Source: Nymphaea colorata (Eukaryota > Streptophyta > Magnoliopsida > Nymphaeales > Nymphaeaceae). From it: a DNA stretch of 64,000 bases. The notes under the pieces were generated by a model. The model ran no database searches. It was given only the letters and a program-made list of their open reading frames with translations, and was not told the DNA's origin. The position numbers were made by a program, and so were the translations under genes. The stretch is from positions 29,607,934 to 29,671,933 of the forward strand of contig NC_045138.2 in the NCBI RefSeq assembly GCF_008831285.2, in the 5' to 3' direction. Positions 1-12,750 of this stretch are shown piece after piece. Within the stretch, counting starts at the first letter, position 1. Each line of letters opens with the position of its first letter.

Positions 1-3000
1 TTATTGTTTTTTCATCTGTAAACAGTAGTGTCACCCCAAGTCACAAGAATAGCGATTCATAAACTGAGTTCATCAACTCTGTAAATTTGAGAGGTCTTTA
101 GAAGGTCAGACTTGATGATGCAGATTTTGTAAAACTTAAGAGAAAAAAAAACACACATTTCTAATGGAAAATGAAGGAATCTTTCAGAGTAAGAAACAAA
201 ACCAAGATAATGCATGCACAAAGTAAAGCCTGAATTGTCGTGTTCAAGTGCTCACCCGTGTCAACAATGATACAAATAAAGATAAGTACAAGCCTCAGCA
301 TGCATAGGCCCTAGGGGCGGACTTAGTGGCCTTGAGGGCCCTGCTTTACATTCCCCAGTAAACAACAAAGTCTCTTGGCTCAAGTGCAGTTTTTCCCCAT
401 TACCAACAGGGGCAAAAATATCCCCGCGTGATATAAGTATTGCTTAGTAGTACAGATACGCAACATACAGGGAGAAGATAACTCTAGGGTCACCAAGATT
501 GTCTGAGGCGCTAAATTTTAACCTGCTGATGTATCTTTACGTACTTCAATTTATGAATGCCATGATCACCATTTGGAATGAGTAGTGGAACAAGATTAAT
601 AGAAAAGATGAATCTCGATTGCTATCTCGAGTAAATTCTATATATCAATGTCTATGTAAATAATAGTCCACAGCATTTCTTACATGTTTTTTCTATGTAA
701 GTGGCTGTTTCAAACATGTGCATAATGCCACCATGAGATAAGCTATGCTCCTTTTCACTTAAGACACTATAGGCAAGACTTCATGAGTCAGAGTTCACAG
801 TACTGAGATTTCCCATCGAATGATAGAAGATCAGGTCAAGTATACCCCGCTGCTCATGCCAGCCACCGCAAATGCCGGACTAGTCAACACTTGTGAACAA
901 ACTTTTTGATTGGCTGTTAGAAGATCAGATCAAGGGTATGATGCATACAGCAATAATTTTGCCAACACGGATGCTCATGATGAAAATTTTGCATGCTCAT
1001 ATGGATTTTAGCTTGTTCAAATTTGATTATGTACAAGCCCAGCTCAACCTTAAACGGGACTACAATTTGGTTGGACTCCAGCCGGTCGAGCCCTGCAGCC
1101 TGAATTTAGCCAAGTGAACAATGCTTATAGAGAAGAATCCAATTCATTTGATTTCCATGTTTGCTGTAAATCTTGCATCACTATCATCATCACTATATAT
1201 ATATATATATATATGACTGAAGGATTTTTTGTGTCTTTGGGACAGATCATCAAAACCATATGATCTTTTGACAGGACGGCCCAAGTGCTACCTTTTTTTC
1301 TAGACCTTTTTATGTTGAGAAAAAGTCAGATTTAAGTTCGAAGAAGAGAACGTCTGATTTTAGATCTATTGTTCTTAAATCTTGAAGGTTTTAGACCATG
1401 GGCAATCAAACACGCCCTAAATTATTATTTTTAACCACACCCTTTAAATTATTATCCTTAGTTTGGATTAGGTGGAAACCAAAACTTCTTCAATTAGGCA
1501 CAGAGAAATGGGAAAGAACCCCTGATTTCATCTCGAAACTTGAAAGAGCACTAGAATTAATGCATATGCCAAACTGTAGCAAACAGGAATTCATCGCAAA
1601 CGAAGGAATCACATGGAAAAACCAAATATGCGAGGGGACAGTCCGCTTTCTGAAGCTGCAAGCTGTTCTAGGCGGTGAAAAGACAAAACGTGTTTTACCG
1701 AAAAATAAACAGATATATATAACAATAAATGCACAGAAACGAAAAGAAGTCCAAAGCCAGGCGTTTGGCATCAGTTCAAAATATAACCAGATTCTCTGCA
1801 AAGTTACTGTGGCAATTAAAACTTTCTGTGTCATTCAACGACCAAATGACCAACGTTGGTGTATACTCATAAATTCTCATATTTAAAATGATAATTTCAA
1901 GTTCAAACTGCGAGATAAGATCAAACTTTTTAAAAAAAATACTTTTAAATTGCTGCAATTGAAGACCTTTTGAGATCTATTGATGCATCATATATCAACG
2001 TTTCCAAGCTCAAACAGATGCCCATATTCCGTGGCCGCTTGTGGTCTCTATCTGCTTTAGCCTGATCCGTCCACCTCAGTTTGAAACGTTTGGATGCCTC
2101 AGCAACAAAGGGAAAAGACGTTGATAGCTTCATGTGGCCTTTTACTCTTTTCCGGCAAAAATGGTTCAATTATTTAGTTGGTAGGACAATGCTCGCTTGG
2201 GAGGTTCATGAGGAAAAGCCAACAACCCGGATCACGTAGAAAAAGCCTACTGATTTTGGCTTCAAACTGTTGTATCCTTAGTCCTTAATGGGTCCCATAA
2301 TGTTTTTCGCTTCGGGCTTCCATGTTTTTATAATGTAAATGTTATGTGTTCCAAAAACATAATATTCTTCTTATCAAACACAGTTCTTCAGACAAAAGAT
2401 ATGGCATGTTCTCTCTGTTATTTCCTTTAAAAATGGTAGAAATCTTGAGAAAGAACGGCTTTAGACATAGTTCGGTGGATGATGTCAAGATTGCGAGTAG
2501 GTAATTAAAAAGGTAAGGCCAATAACCATGAAAGTATCAAAGCGATACTGCTCCATTATAGCAGTTGTCGTATATGTCAAACATGGACAGTGTTTTCGAA
2601 AAGAAAAAAAAATTGAAAATGATGATGTTTTCGAAATATTGATTATCCCGAACATATCATGCCTACGATGCAATCTTATCACGATATAACATTGCTATGT
2701 CTTTCATCCATAATATATTTTGATTTCTTTTTTTGTTTCATTATCCAATTTCCTACCAGGAAACCTTTTTTTCCGTTGTTTATCATAAAATTTTCCTAAG
2801 TATATGGCTTGATTTCAGAAACTAAAGTGGTCCTATTAACTAAGTTGGCAGCAGTTCATTTTGTACTTAGCTTTTTATATGGCAGAAAATTATTTGTACC
2901 GGTCAGCTGTCAACATAAGAATTGCATGATACGTTTAGGACCAGTTGTTCGGAAAATGTCGATTCCGAAGCTGGTTTTCTGCGAAACTTTGGCAGCTTGT

Positions 3001-5400
3001 TGTTGGCTACAAACAATATATGAAAAACAGTTTATGCTTGCTGTCTATTCTGTGTCATTCCCATGAACGGAAACAGAAGATCCTCAAACGAACCAGGATT
3101 GCAGATTTGCCCAACTCAGAAGAGATCCATGTTTCATCAAGCAGCAGGAGAGTTTAGAGCCGTGGATTTAAACAATCCCTGAATCTTTTGTGTAGTCTGA
3201 CTACCACCGAATCCGATATATTTTCTTGTCTTTAAGAAAAATTAAAATACCAATTAATTGAATTTTAAAATTAAAGAAAAAGTAAAGTGGGTGAATCTAA
3301 TAATGGTATCGAAGATTTCAATCCAAGACGAGGAAAATAAGCCTAAATCAGGATGACTTTGAATGTGGTGGCTCAGAAGATAAATTTGTTATCAAATTCA
3401 ATAGCTAGCAACTGCCAAAAGTTACGACTTAGAACCCACTGTGGTTCAAAGGATCGAGTGGGCTGACCTTGGCTCGCACCACGTAAGTCTGCTGACTGAG
3501 TTCATGTCCACTAGCCGAATCATTGTCTTCGCCAAGTTGATCACAACTACCCAAGTTCCGCTGTATTGTCTCGCTCCCCGAATCTTTGGTCATTCAGCTA
3601 AAGAGCTAAAGCATAAGCTTAAAAAGGTGAAACTTTATCAGATGTTGATATGATAAGAGAAGCATTCCAATAATGAGTATTAAGCCATTATTGAAAGTAC
3701 AGCCACAAAGCGACGTGTTGGTAATGAATAATATTTAATTTCTTTAATCAACAGCAATGTTGACAATGTATCTTAGATTTGCTTTTAGCGTTCAGTGTTC
3801 ATGTTAGTGGCAGGCAGAGCATTTCATTCGCTAGAAAAAGCTTAGATACTTCATTGCTTTACGCATCTTAGGATAAGATATGTTCCCCATTCTTTTTCTC
3901 AGTTGTTGTTGGTAACTACTGTGGCAAGAACTCTACCTCTGGCCATGGTTCAAGATCATTGCTCTCAGCTTCTTCGACTGGGCCCGGGATCAATCGGACC
4001 GGACCTGGCCGCAAATCTGAAAAGGGATTCGCAAACTTAATAGGCTAGCATCACTTGGCTCGATCGAGGGGCCTGTTTCGACCCGAGTCATGAATGCACA
4101 GTGCCGTTGACGTGTGTCGCCATGGGTTAGGTTTTGAATTGGTGGGGTAAGCTGCTTGGACCTGTTAACACCAACCAGGCTAAGAGGGTCCGGTCAACAG
4201 GGGAGACACTGCGTTGAGTAAGACCTATCATCTGTACATGGTCAGGAGAGAGCAGGGTGATTGGAAAGAGTCATGGCCCGAGTAGTCCCAATCCGGCAAC
4301 TGGGTCAGGCCAGTGGTCCGAGTGATTGGCTATAATTGCACCATGGCACCGAACCCTGTATATTGTAAAACATGAGCCCTTCATCCATCATGATCAACGC
4401 TAAAGGATAGGGGCCATGGAGGCTGAAAGCAATGCTCTTCTTGACCAGCCAGCCACTAGACAGTATCAGTATGAAAGCGATATGAAAAAGCCACCGAGGT
4501 GCCCATTTTCACTCAATTCTCTCCCTTTTCTTTTTCTGTTTCAATCGATTGCCTTCTTTTTTGTGTTTGGCTTTTTCATCATTTTGGGATGTTGGGCAAT
4601 TTCTGGACCTAACTGGGCCCGCACGGATGACCAGTTTCATGGATAGAGAGAGAAACAGTTCCCAGTCATGGAGCTAATAATGGATGCCCATTCCTTTTAT
4701 TGCTCTAATGAATGCATTCACAGCGAAGCAAGCCGTTTCTTTATTTGTATCCGGCAGTTCTCGACAACAACATGCAACTGAAATGATATTACGACTTTAG
4801 GCAGTTTGGCTATTTTGAAGTGAAAGTTCAGAAATCAAGGATAAACATTGTTGATGAGTTGGTTGTTGCAGTTTCTATTGGCTTAGTAATCTAGCGCATC
4901 AGTTTCCAATGGCCAAAAACTTCAGAAGAAATACAAGCATGAGAGAGATTGCAGAAGGCCTTCTTCATTATTTAAGGAACAAAAATGAAGATAGGAACAA
5001 GCATTCCAGCATTTACATGACATAGATGTTCAGAAGGGCGCTTCATACATAGCAGAAGATACAAATTTCAAAAACTAGACTGAGAAGGAAGTAGTCCAGC
5101 GGGAAACAAAACTACAGAAAGCTAAGACAAAAAAAAAAAAAAAAAACGCAAGGACGACAAAGGGCAACAGTTCTCCCTCCTTTCACCCTTTTGGCTTGAA
5201 GCAGGGAAGAGTGGCAGCAGCTAAAGTACTCAGGATCATCAAACCTTTAACTTTCGTTTCAGCCTCCAGATAGTCCGCTTCATGCTCCCGCGCTTCTTCG
5301 ATGGCAATAGAGAATCTCCGTCTTTTCCCTTTTTTCTGCTTCCCTGCTAACTGCTCTCTGGCAAGGAGAACGTACAGAGAGCACTTGATAGAGGAGCAGA
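1..5400. other. Intergenic spacer, no supported gene
   Basis: I see no exon chain or family-like protein on either strand. The stretch is AT-rich with a (TA)n run at 1194-1214. A GGGGCGGA-type repeat end lies near 310. A short open frame of 76 codons at 4416-4646 encodes a peptide with a hydrophobic centre (see findings), but nothing else supports it as a gene. The last few hundred bases should contain the 3' UTR of the minus-strand Aux/IAA gene. A poly-A run lies at about 5129-5147 on the plus strand. No AATAAA signal is visible on the minus strand close behind the stop codon. Confidence 0.6.
1194..1214. repeat. (TA)n microsatellite
   Basis: A run of about ten TA units in the spacer, preceded by an ATC-rich stretch. 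Confidence 0.9.
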
Positions 5401-5421
5401 AAGCAGCCTGTCTTTACGAGG

Positions 5422-8400
5422 CTAGTCCTGGTTCTTGCCTTTCTCCGTGGCCCTTGGGGCTACATAAAAGAAGGCAACCATTTTTCCAGATTAGACACAA
5501 AAGAAGACGGGGAAAGAACTTGTCATGTTGAGCAGTAAAAATTTGTAACTTCACCAAAATGGTATCACAGAAAATATGAGCCTTGATACCGTTGGCATTC
5601 ACTTACCGAGCCCAATTGCCTCGGAGCCCTTCATGATCCTCAACCTTTTACACGAGCCAGTAAACATCCTGAGATAAAATAAGCATGATCATTATAAATG
5701 ACGGCAAACAGAAGTACATGCCTTAACAGGGGATTAAAAAAATCATGTGCAGGATAATGCAGGATCTTCTGATGGATCTGCTCCCATTTTTTTTCTCGCC
5801 TCAATAAACGAGCTTGCAGGATTCTTTATCGAAGCCAACTTGTCCACGAAAAAGTTCAGAAAGCAGGACAATAATTTTACAGGCAACGAGGCCTAACAGG
5901 TAAGACTTGTTTCCTTGGTAGGCTCAAATCGCAAGACGCAAAAAAGATAGCAGCAGTAGAAAATAAAAAACAAAATAAAAATCTGCACGACGCAGTGGAA
6001 GTCTGAAAGAGATGGCAGGCTGACACCTGCAGAGGCATGTGCACATGTCCAGCCCCGCAAAAGATATTCCATATTATTGCAATAAAAACAAATATATTTC
6101 TGATAGATCAGCAACACCAAAAAACAAATAGTACTATGGGCCCCGACACAAAACAAAATTCTCTGCTCTGAGATGACTAAGCAGGTCGGTTGATCATGAT
6201 CTCATTCTTATGGTAATTCTAGGCACACCTATGCGCACAAGCAATCACAGACAAAAAACTAAAGCAATACCGAATCAAGCGACTTTCACGTGCTATCCAA
6301 GAAAAACCCTGTAATAAACTCTCTAGAAAGCATCGACAAACCCCTTCAGGTTCCCAGAAGATACAGCCCGTTTGGCTCCTTCAAGGAGGTGACAGGTGGA
6401 CTGCCCGCCCCACCACGCCAACCCCTTTTGAGTCTCTCTCACTCATGAACTTTAGCTTATAACGTAGAGCGTCTAATAGCTGAATTTTACAAACGACGCA
6501 TTAGCACAAACAACTCACGCAAAGGAAGCTTCATATTTAACAAATAGATTATCCATCGTTCTCTGGGATAAATCCATGTTAAACTAATGACAAACACAAA
6601 TGCTTTTTGATGTCAGGTATGGAGGAGGAAAGTAGAATCAATGGATCCGAACTTTCAGATAAAGAGGTTTCCATTCGCGAGAAATAGACAAAAGAAGGTG
6701 TGACCCACGCTTCACGGTCGATTCCCGATGTCGACGACAGTGATTGAACCATGTTCCCAGGGCTACCAGTGTTCTTTGCACCGCAGTCTATTTTGTGGTT
6801 TTTTTTTTATACAATTTTTTTCAGATAAAAACTGCGAAATAATTCCAAAGGGCCCTTCCGTTTCACGGGAAAGGAATCCCTTTGCACGGGGTAAAAGGAT
6901 TTTTATCTGGGTGAAACGAACTGAAAAAGAGATGGACCCCACGCGTTGCATCCGTAGTGAAGGTTCAAGCATACGGAAGGATCAAGCATGGGGGAGCCAG
7001 GTTTCCTCCAGGCCCTCTTCTGCTCGGTTTTTCTCGGCCAACGACTCTTTCCGGTGAAAGGGCTCCTGTGCTCATTCGGGAAAATGAATTTTGAAAGGGT
7101 TCCTCCGCCCTTCTTCAGATGAAGGAGCTCTGAAATTTTGGGGGAACGATACCGAACTTTTATAGATAAGAAAGGAAATTCCGAGTTTCGTTTCTACTTA
7201 CTCCCAGGGAACATCTCCTACAAGCATCCAATCTCCATCCTTGTCTTCATAAGTGAGGACGTACTCCGATCCATGAAGAAGATCCACCAGCCTGCTCTCA
7301 CTCAAACCATCTCTGCCTGGTCCCCCGCTTGAGCTACACTGTCCTGAAATTATCATATAAAGTACACAAAATTATGATGTGCGGCAAGCTAGGATCTGGA
7401 ACATGAAAGGCCGTTGGAAGACGGATCCCATCACAATGAGAAATGCAGATATAGGCAAGAAGAAAAACTAAACACAGAAAAAATAGGGTGGAAATTTTTC
7501 CCCACCCGAGGGCAGATACGTTGATGAAACCAAGAAGCTAGTTGAAAATGAAAAAGAAATCAAGAAAAAATATTTGTCAGGAAACACACACAAAAGAAGA
7601 CGCGGTTGGGGCTTGTCGATTTTTTTTTTTTTACTGTAAATATCGGATAAGGGCATCTAGTAAGAGAGGAAAAAATTTTTAACCAGCATCAAACTTTTCT
7701 TAGCCCAGACCATATGCGCAATTTTTCATTTTGTTTTTTGCTTTTCGAAAACGTTTACACAAAGAGACACTTTACATATGCACAAAGCAAACTTCAAGAA
7801 TATAATCAAAGGAATGTTAAGAAGTTGGAGCGTGTTACGAACTCACCAATAGTAAAGCAGCTAAACATTTTCTCTAGTGCTGCGGAAAGTTCCTGATAGG
7901 TGCGATAGTTTCTCAAATCGATTTTTCTAAGATACGGAGCACCGTCCATGCTGACCTTTACATACAGACACTGCGAGCTGGGTTTCTCGGCTTCCGCGTT
8001 GGCCTTGGTGGGATTCGAGGCCATGGTGTTCTTCCTATACGACCTGATTGGCGGCCAACCTACAACCTGAGCCCTATTCCAACGAACAAGCAGGATCAGT
8101 ATCACCACATTGAGAATTCTCTGTGAAGGAAGAGAACGATGAAGTAAAAACGAGCCTTTTTGGATAAGAAAACCTGTGCAAGTTGAAATTATTATGTAAT
8201 TCAGAAAACATTCGTCATTGTTTAACCACAGCCAAGATTTTGGTGCACATTTTTGCTACTAACTAGAAAAGAAGTCTAAAAAATATAGCTCCGAAGTTTG
8301 GATTAAAATCAAGGCGTATCCGCAGTGATCTTTAACCGATCTATCTAACAAAGGAAAAAGAAAAAGGAAAATTCCTCAAGAATTAGAGCTCTTACTTGGC

Positions 8401-9039
8401 AGCAGGCGCAACGGAAGGGTCATCTGCAGGAGAAACCTTGGGTTCATGACCTTTCTCTTTGGCTGCCGGATCTTTGACAGACACACCAGAAGTTGCTGCT
8501 TGACAGCCGTCCATAGCGGCTAAATGCTTTCCTGCAGCGCTTGCTCTGGGGGAATTAAAGGATGATGGCAAGTGATCCAGCCCTCCGCCATTGTGCCAAT
8601 TTGGTCCAAGCCCTGGCTTTGTACCAGCCTTCCCGCCAAGGGCAGCCCCAATAAATCCATCCAGTGGAGCTGGCTTAGACTTATTAAACTCGCCTCCCAG
8701 GTCGGAAAGCACCCACTTACCCTCTGCCTTCGAACCATCAACTGTGGCATGAAACCCCCTCTTAGCACCAGAGCCAAAATTCTTCAGAGATGACAAAAAG
8801 TTTTGGCCTTTCTCTTCAACTTTGGGAGGTCCCAACAAACTTAGCTCAGTCTTCCTCTCGGGAGAACCAGACCCAGGAGGCCCGAGCCTTAATTCAGTCT
8901 CTTTGAGGTTCAGCATGATTTCTTCTTGTCCGTTCGCCTTTGAAGAAGGGACTCCAGATCCTTCCATGGAGGAACTCTCCGAAACTCCTATGTAATCATG
9001 CTCCCTGAGATCCTGAAGCTTAACTCCGCAGGTAGTCAT
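5422..9039 (-). CDS. IAA9-like: Aux/IAA auxin-response repressor, IAA8/IAA9/IAA27-like
   Basis: Nuclear repressor that binds ARF transcription factors and is degraded through TIR1/AFB receptors when auxin is present. Coding exons on the minus strand: 9039-8396, 8073-7847, 7343-7202, 5668-5607, 5459-5422. They sum to 1113 nt, 370 aa. All joins keep frame and all introns are GT-AG. Domain I carries the EAR core LRLGPP at residues 50-55. The domain II degron VGWPPIR is at 219-225 and is intact. The PB1 half III starts near [15 protein letters not shown] (251-265). The PB1 half IV has the acidic motif around D324/D326/D328 followed by GDVPW (333-337) and the conserved tail ending [14 protein letters not shown]. 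The start is fixed by an in-frame TGA nine bases upstream of the ATG. The long linker between domains I and II and the N-terminal [13 protein letters not shown] block place it with the long IAA8/IAA9/IAA27 group; the exact orthologue is inferred. The third intron (5669-7201) is 1.5 kb and holds no other gene. Confidence 0.96.
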
Positions 9040-9393
9040 CAAAACTCAGACTGTGAGAGATTTCTGAAATCATGAAAATGAAGTTGAGCGCACGGTGAAA
9101 GACTCGGAAAGCAAGAGCTATTTCTCTCAAAAGCAAATGGGGTATGCCAGAAATCACTCCGTCTTTTATACCCAGTTTCTTTTTTAAATAATTTATTTTG
9201 TTTTTTTCTTTCAAGAAAATAGGGGGATGGGCAAGGACGAAAAAATTAAAGGCTAGAGTGGGTAGGGAACCAGAAAGGTTGATACAGATCAACTTTTCTT
9301 TCTACCCTGTATATTTTAGCACTAAAAAGCTATAAAACCACCGACAAGGTTCTCCACAATTACTGACGAGGTCTTTTCTCTTTTGTTTATTAA

Positions 9394-9402
9394 CTTTATA
9401 TA
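9394..9402 (-). promoter_or_regulatory. Candidate TATA box of the Aux/IAA gene
   Basis: On the minus strand this reads TATATAAAG, a good plant TATA box. It lies about 355 bases before the start codon. This would put transcription start near 9365 and give a 5' UTR of roughly 325 nt. A TGTCGG hexamer, the high-affinity ARF-binding variant, lies further upstream at 9633-9638 on the plus strand. The assignment is by motif and position only. Confidence 0.45.
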
Positions 9403-9745
9403 GTCTTTCACTTAATGCGGGTCATTTTAGGTTCTAACTGAAAGGGTGATAGTAAATGAAATCGGGGTGGTAGGAATATGGAATAAAAAAAGAATACAAG
9501 GAGAAGAGAGAGAGGAAGGCGAAAAGGAAAACAGAAAAAAGAAAACGTAGAGATAATGGTGAGTAGCCGATTAGATGGCCCAAGTGGTGGAGCAACAGAA
9601 GTCTGCCGTATACGTTAAAACTTCAAAGAATGTGTCGGAAGCGGGTCCAGGTGACCAAAAGGAGACTCGGAGACGATGCGGTGGCTGGGTGGATGGGTGT
9701 GGTGCTAGAACTTTGAAGCAACTGTTGACCGAACACAGTGATCAT

Positions 9746-9768
9746 GAGAGAGAGAGAGAGAGAGAGAG
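9746..9768. repeat. (GA)n microsatellite
   Basis: A run of about eleven GA units in the upstream flank of the Aux/IAA gene. A T-rich stretch follows at about 9839-9855. Confidence 0.85.
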
Positions 9769-9949
9769 CCTGCAAAAACGAGGCAGGCGACAGAGGAAAA
9801 GAAACGTCAGACTCGTAGCTGCCTCTTTTTCCTTTCCTTTTTTTTTTTTTTTCTTTTCGACTCAAAGGATGCTGTCTGTGCTGACTGCTGATCAGATGAA
9901 AGGAACGGGGTGATGGGAAATGCGTTTCACAGAGAAATTTGCAGAAGAC

Positions 9950-12000
9950 GCTAACGCGAAACCCCACACTGTTGACCGAACGGAGAAAGGCGAGCCGGTG
10001 TTCGGCGGCAACTCTGCCGGAGAAGACCCAGCGTGACCGGAAAGCAACCTCTCACCGAAAAGAATGGAGACTGCAGCGCGATTGCACATTTGACGACGAA
10101 TGCCTTGTCCACCATGAAACGTGACGGAGAAAGTGGAGGAGTTTTGTGCCAGTGGCGCAGAAAGATTGAATGATGGGCTAAGTAAGCACCCCAAAAGAAC
10201 CATTTTTCTAGTGGAGATTAGGTCACCTAAAGAGAGGTGGAACCACTTTGCCTAGGGTCACAGTTTCGCATGACCCCAGGAGCTATTCCCCAGCTTGGAC
10301 ATCGAAAAAGCATGAAAAAGAACGAAGGCAAAAATGCAACCTGAAGCCTGATATAATGAAAGGCAGAAAACATGAGAAGAAAATCCAGAGCAAAACGAAA
10401 CAAATCAAGGCCTTCCGTTAGATTAGCCGCCGTTTCACTGATCGGAGACAGACCGGAAAATGGTCAAACGTGTCCAAGTAGGATCGAAAACTGCGACCAT
10501 CGCCGGAAGTCAGGCACTGGACGAGGTCGAATTATCAGGCACCATAGCCGTGGTGAAAAATGTCAGATCGAAGAGATGATGGCAAGAAAATATGCCGGAA
10601 AAAGAAAGAACGAACACGGACAAAGACTAATGTTCATGAAACCTTGGAGCCAGTATAGCCACCGGTTCAAACAACGGGCCGAAAGCACCGGACTCAAATG
10701 AACGGCCTAATGTGAGGAGCACAGCAAAGGGCTGAAAGAGTTGCATGACAAGTGAACAAACATCAATAATTGGTTGGAAACAAACACTACAAGACCTGCA
10801 GCGCCCCAGAAAATTTAACGTAGAATCACAAGTGCAACCAAACACTAGAGAATTTGTGATCGAGAAAGCTTAGCAGCAAGATTTGCCGTAGTGGCAGAAG
10901 ACAGAAAACCATCTCCATCATACACTAGGAACAGAAGAGAGGAAAATCAATCAACTCCAGGATGGAGAAAAATAGCGGTAGAGAGTGGTCGAAGCGGCTC
11001 GGGATGTAGGAAAAACCACACCCCAATTTCTTCCGCCGATCAAAATAATCTCAAAAAACTGAGAAAGAGGAACCCAGCGCAAAATCGGCAACAATGCTTC
11101 AAGAATTGCTGGAGGCCAGAAGGTACCAAGAACAGGCGAAAGCACCGGGAAATGAACACTAGAAAAGAAAACACCGGCCGCTTGAAAGTAACCATAAAAT
11201 TGGCTGAGGGGTAACAAATTGAAATAGAAATATAAGAATCGCTTAGCAATCACCGAGAACAAGGCTCAAAATTCAGTAAGACATGACGATGAGAAAAAAA
11301 AAACGAGAAGGAAAAACAAGGAGATTGATCTCCTTGCGGGAAGAGAAAAAAAAGAGCGGCCGGAAAAACTGATACCAGAAAGGCAATCGGAAAACAGGAA
11401 ACTCAATAAGTCGGCCTCAGAATGTCGGATAAGAGACCTAAGAATGAGACGCGCGAAACGGCTTAAACAAGGACAGGCCAAACCAGGCCAAAGAGAGAAC
11501 AACAGAGAGAGAAAAACAAACAGAAAAGCCATAAAATGAAACTCAGCCAACAAATCTCCGGTAAGAAAGTTGAAAACGATAGCGCCAGAAGGCGGCAGGC
11601 TTAAGCCCCGCCTGAAAACGATCAAAGACAACAAAACACGGCAATCTCCGGTAGGAAAGACAAGAGGCAGACGCACCAGAGCTCTTCAGCAACAAACAAG
11701 CTAAACTCGGCGGGAAAAAGCTCGTAAAGAGTTCGTAAACCGATATCCGTCATCAGCAAAACGCGCCGGAAGACTCCGCCTCACCGGAAAAACTCAGACC
11801 GACGCCGGCAACTCGCCCGAAAGACCAACCGGAAAAGTAGAAAGCGGGATAAACAGCGAGCACGAAACACGCAATTCGTCTCTGCTTCGACAAGGAGAGA
11901 GCTAGCGCGCGGCCGTACCATGAGTGTGGCGACGAAGGCGAGGCATTGGAACCGGATATTGCCGGTGGACCCACAGACACCTGCCCGTTTGCCGGCCGGC
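9950..12000. other. Strand-skewed, moderately GC-rich block of unknown nature
   Basis: From roughly 10.2 to 12.0 kb the plus strand is strongly purine-rich (many GAAAA, CCGGAAA and AGAGAA words), so the minus strand is pyrimidine-rich with repeated TTTTCCGG and CCGGAGATT words. It differs in composition from the AT-rich flanks. Open frames occur on both strands, but none gives a recognisable protein. Candidate explanations are the untranslated leader of an old retroelement, or the 5' part of an unrecognised minus-strand transcript starting near 12.0 kb. I cannot choose between them. Confidence 0.4.
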
Positions 12001-12750
12001 TACCGAAACCATGAAATCAATCCTTTAATGACATAAATGTCCTCCCCTGCACATGAACGCGACTGCCCCTTTCATTCTCTCAAATACCTTCAATGTCCTT
12101 CAACTGTTTTGGGTCTTATCTTCTTTTTGACTTACGCAAACTAAAACCGAAATGAATTTGTGAAGAGAGTCGTTAGCCGGTGGCACGGCAAAGATAGATT
12201 AGACCACAACATTTTACTTGTTCAAACCATAGCTTGGTGAATTTTATCTATTATGAATTAGACAATAAGTAAGCAGTAGATATTTTATAGTAGAATTCAA
12301 ACACCAGTGTTAGATCTGAGAAATCCGAAGCTATCAAATATAGTCTATCATAAAATTTTTAAATTTAACTCCAAGAATCGAAGTAGACAAAATTCACAGT
12401 AGCATTTAGTGTTGGTGTCATCAAAATCGAAGCGCGTGTGCCAATATAAAAACAACACAGTAGATCAAAGTTAAGGTCGACACTAATACACCCTCTCCAA
12501 GATACGCAAGCAACATATTAGTAGCCAAGTTGATGTTAATGTAGTGTGTATAATATATATATATACAATATGTGGTGGTTGTGAGTTGTTCGAAAATATA
12601 TAATATATTTGGTTTGCAATCATTAACGGCCCTGTTGCAGCAAATGTATAAGATTAATTGAAAAGCTAAAAAAATAAAGGCTTAGGAGTTGGAGTTGGAG
12701 TTGAATTAAAATAATGAAAGGCTAAGCCGACAAAAATCTCGGCCTTACGC
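12001..12750. other. AT-rich spacer
   Basis: No gene seen. It contains a short TA run near 12553-12566 and otherwise low-complexity AT-rich DNA. Confidence 0.6.

Noticed and set aside
6728-7057. 109-codon plus-strand frame
   Set aside because: It lies inside the third intron of the Aux/IAA gene on the other strand, has low-information content and matches no family.
8520-8793. Frames opposite and beside the first Aux/IAA exon
   Set aside because: Shadows of the real coding exon 8396-9039.
10372-11676. Several 100-136 codon frames on both strands
   Set aside because: They come from the purine/pyrimidine skew, are arginine/lysine- or phenylalanine/serine-rich and show no domains.
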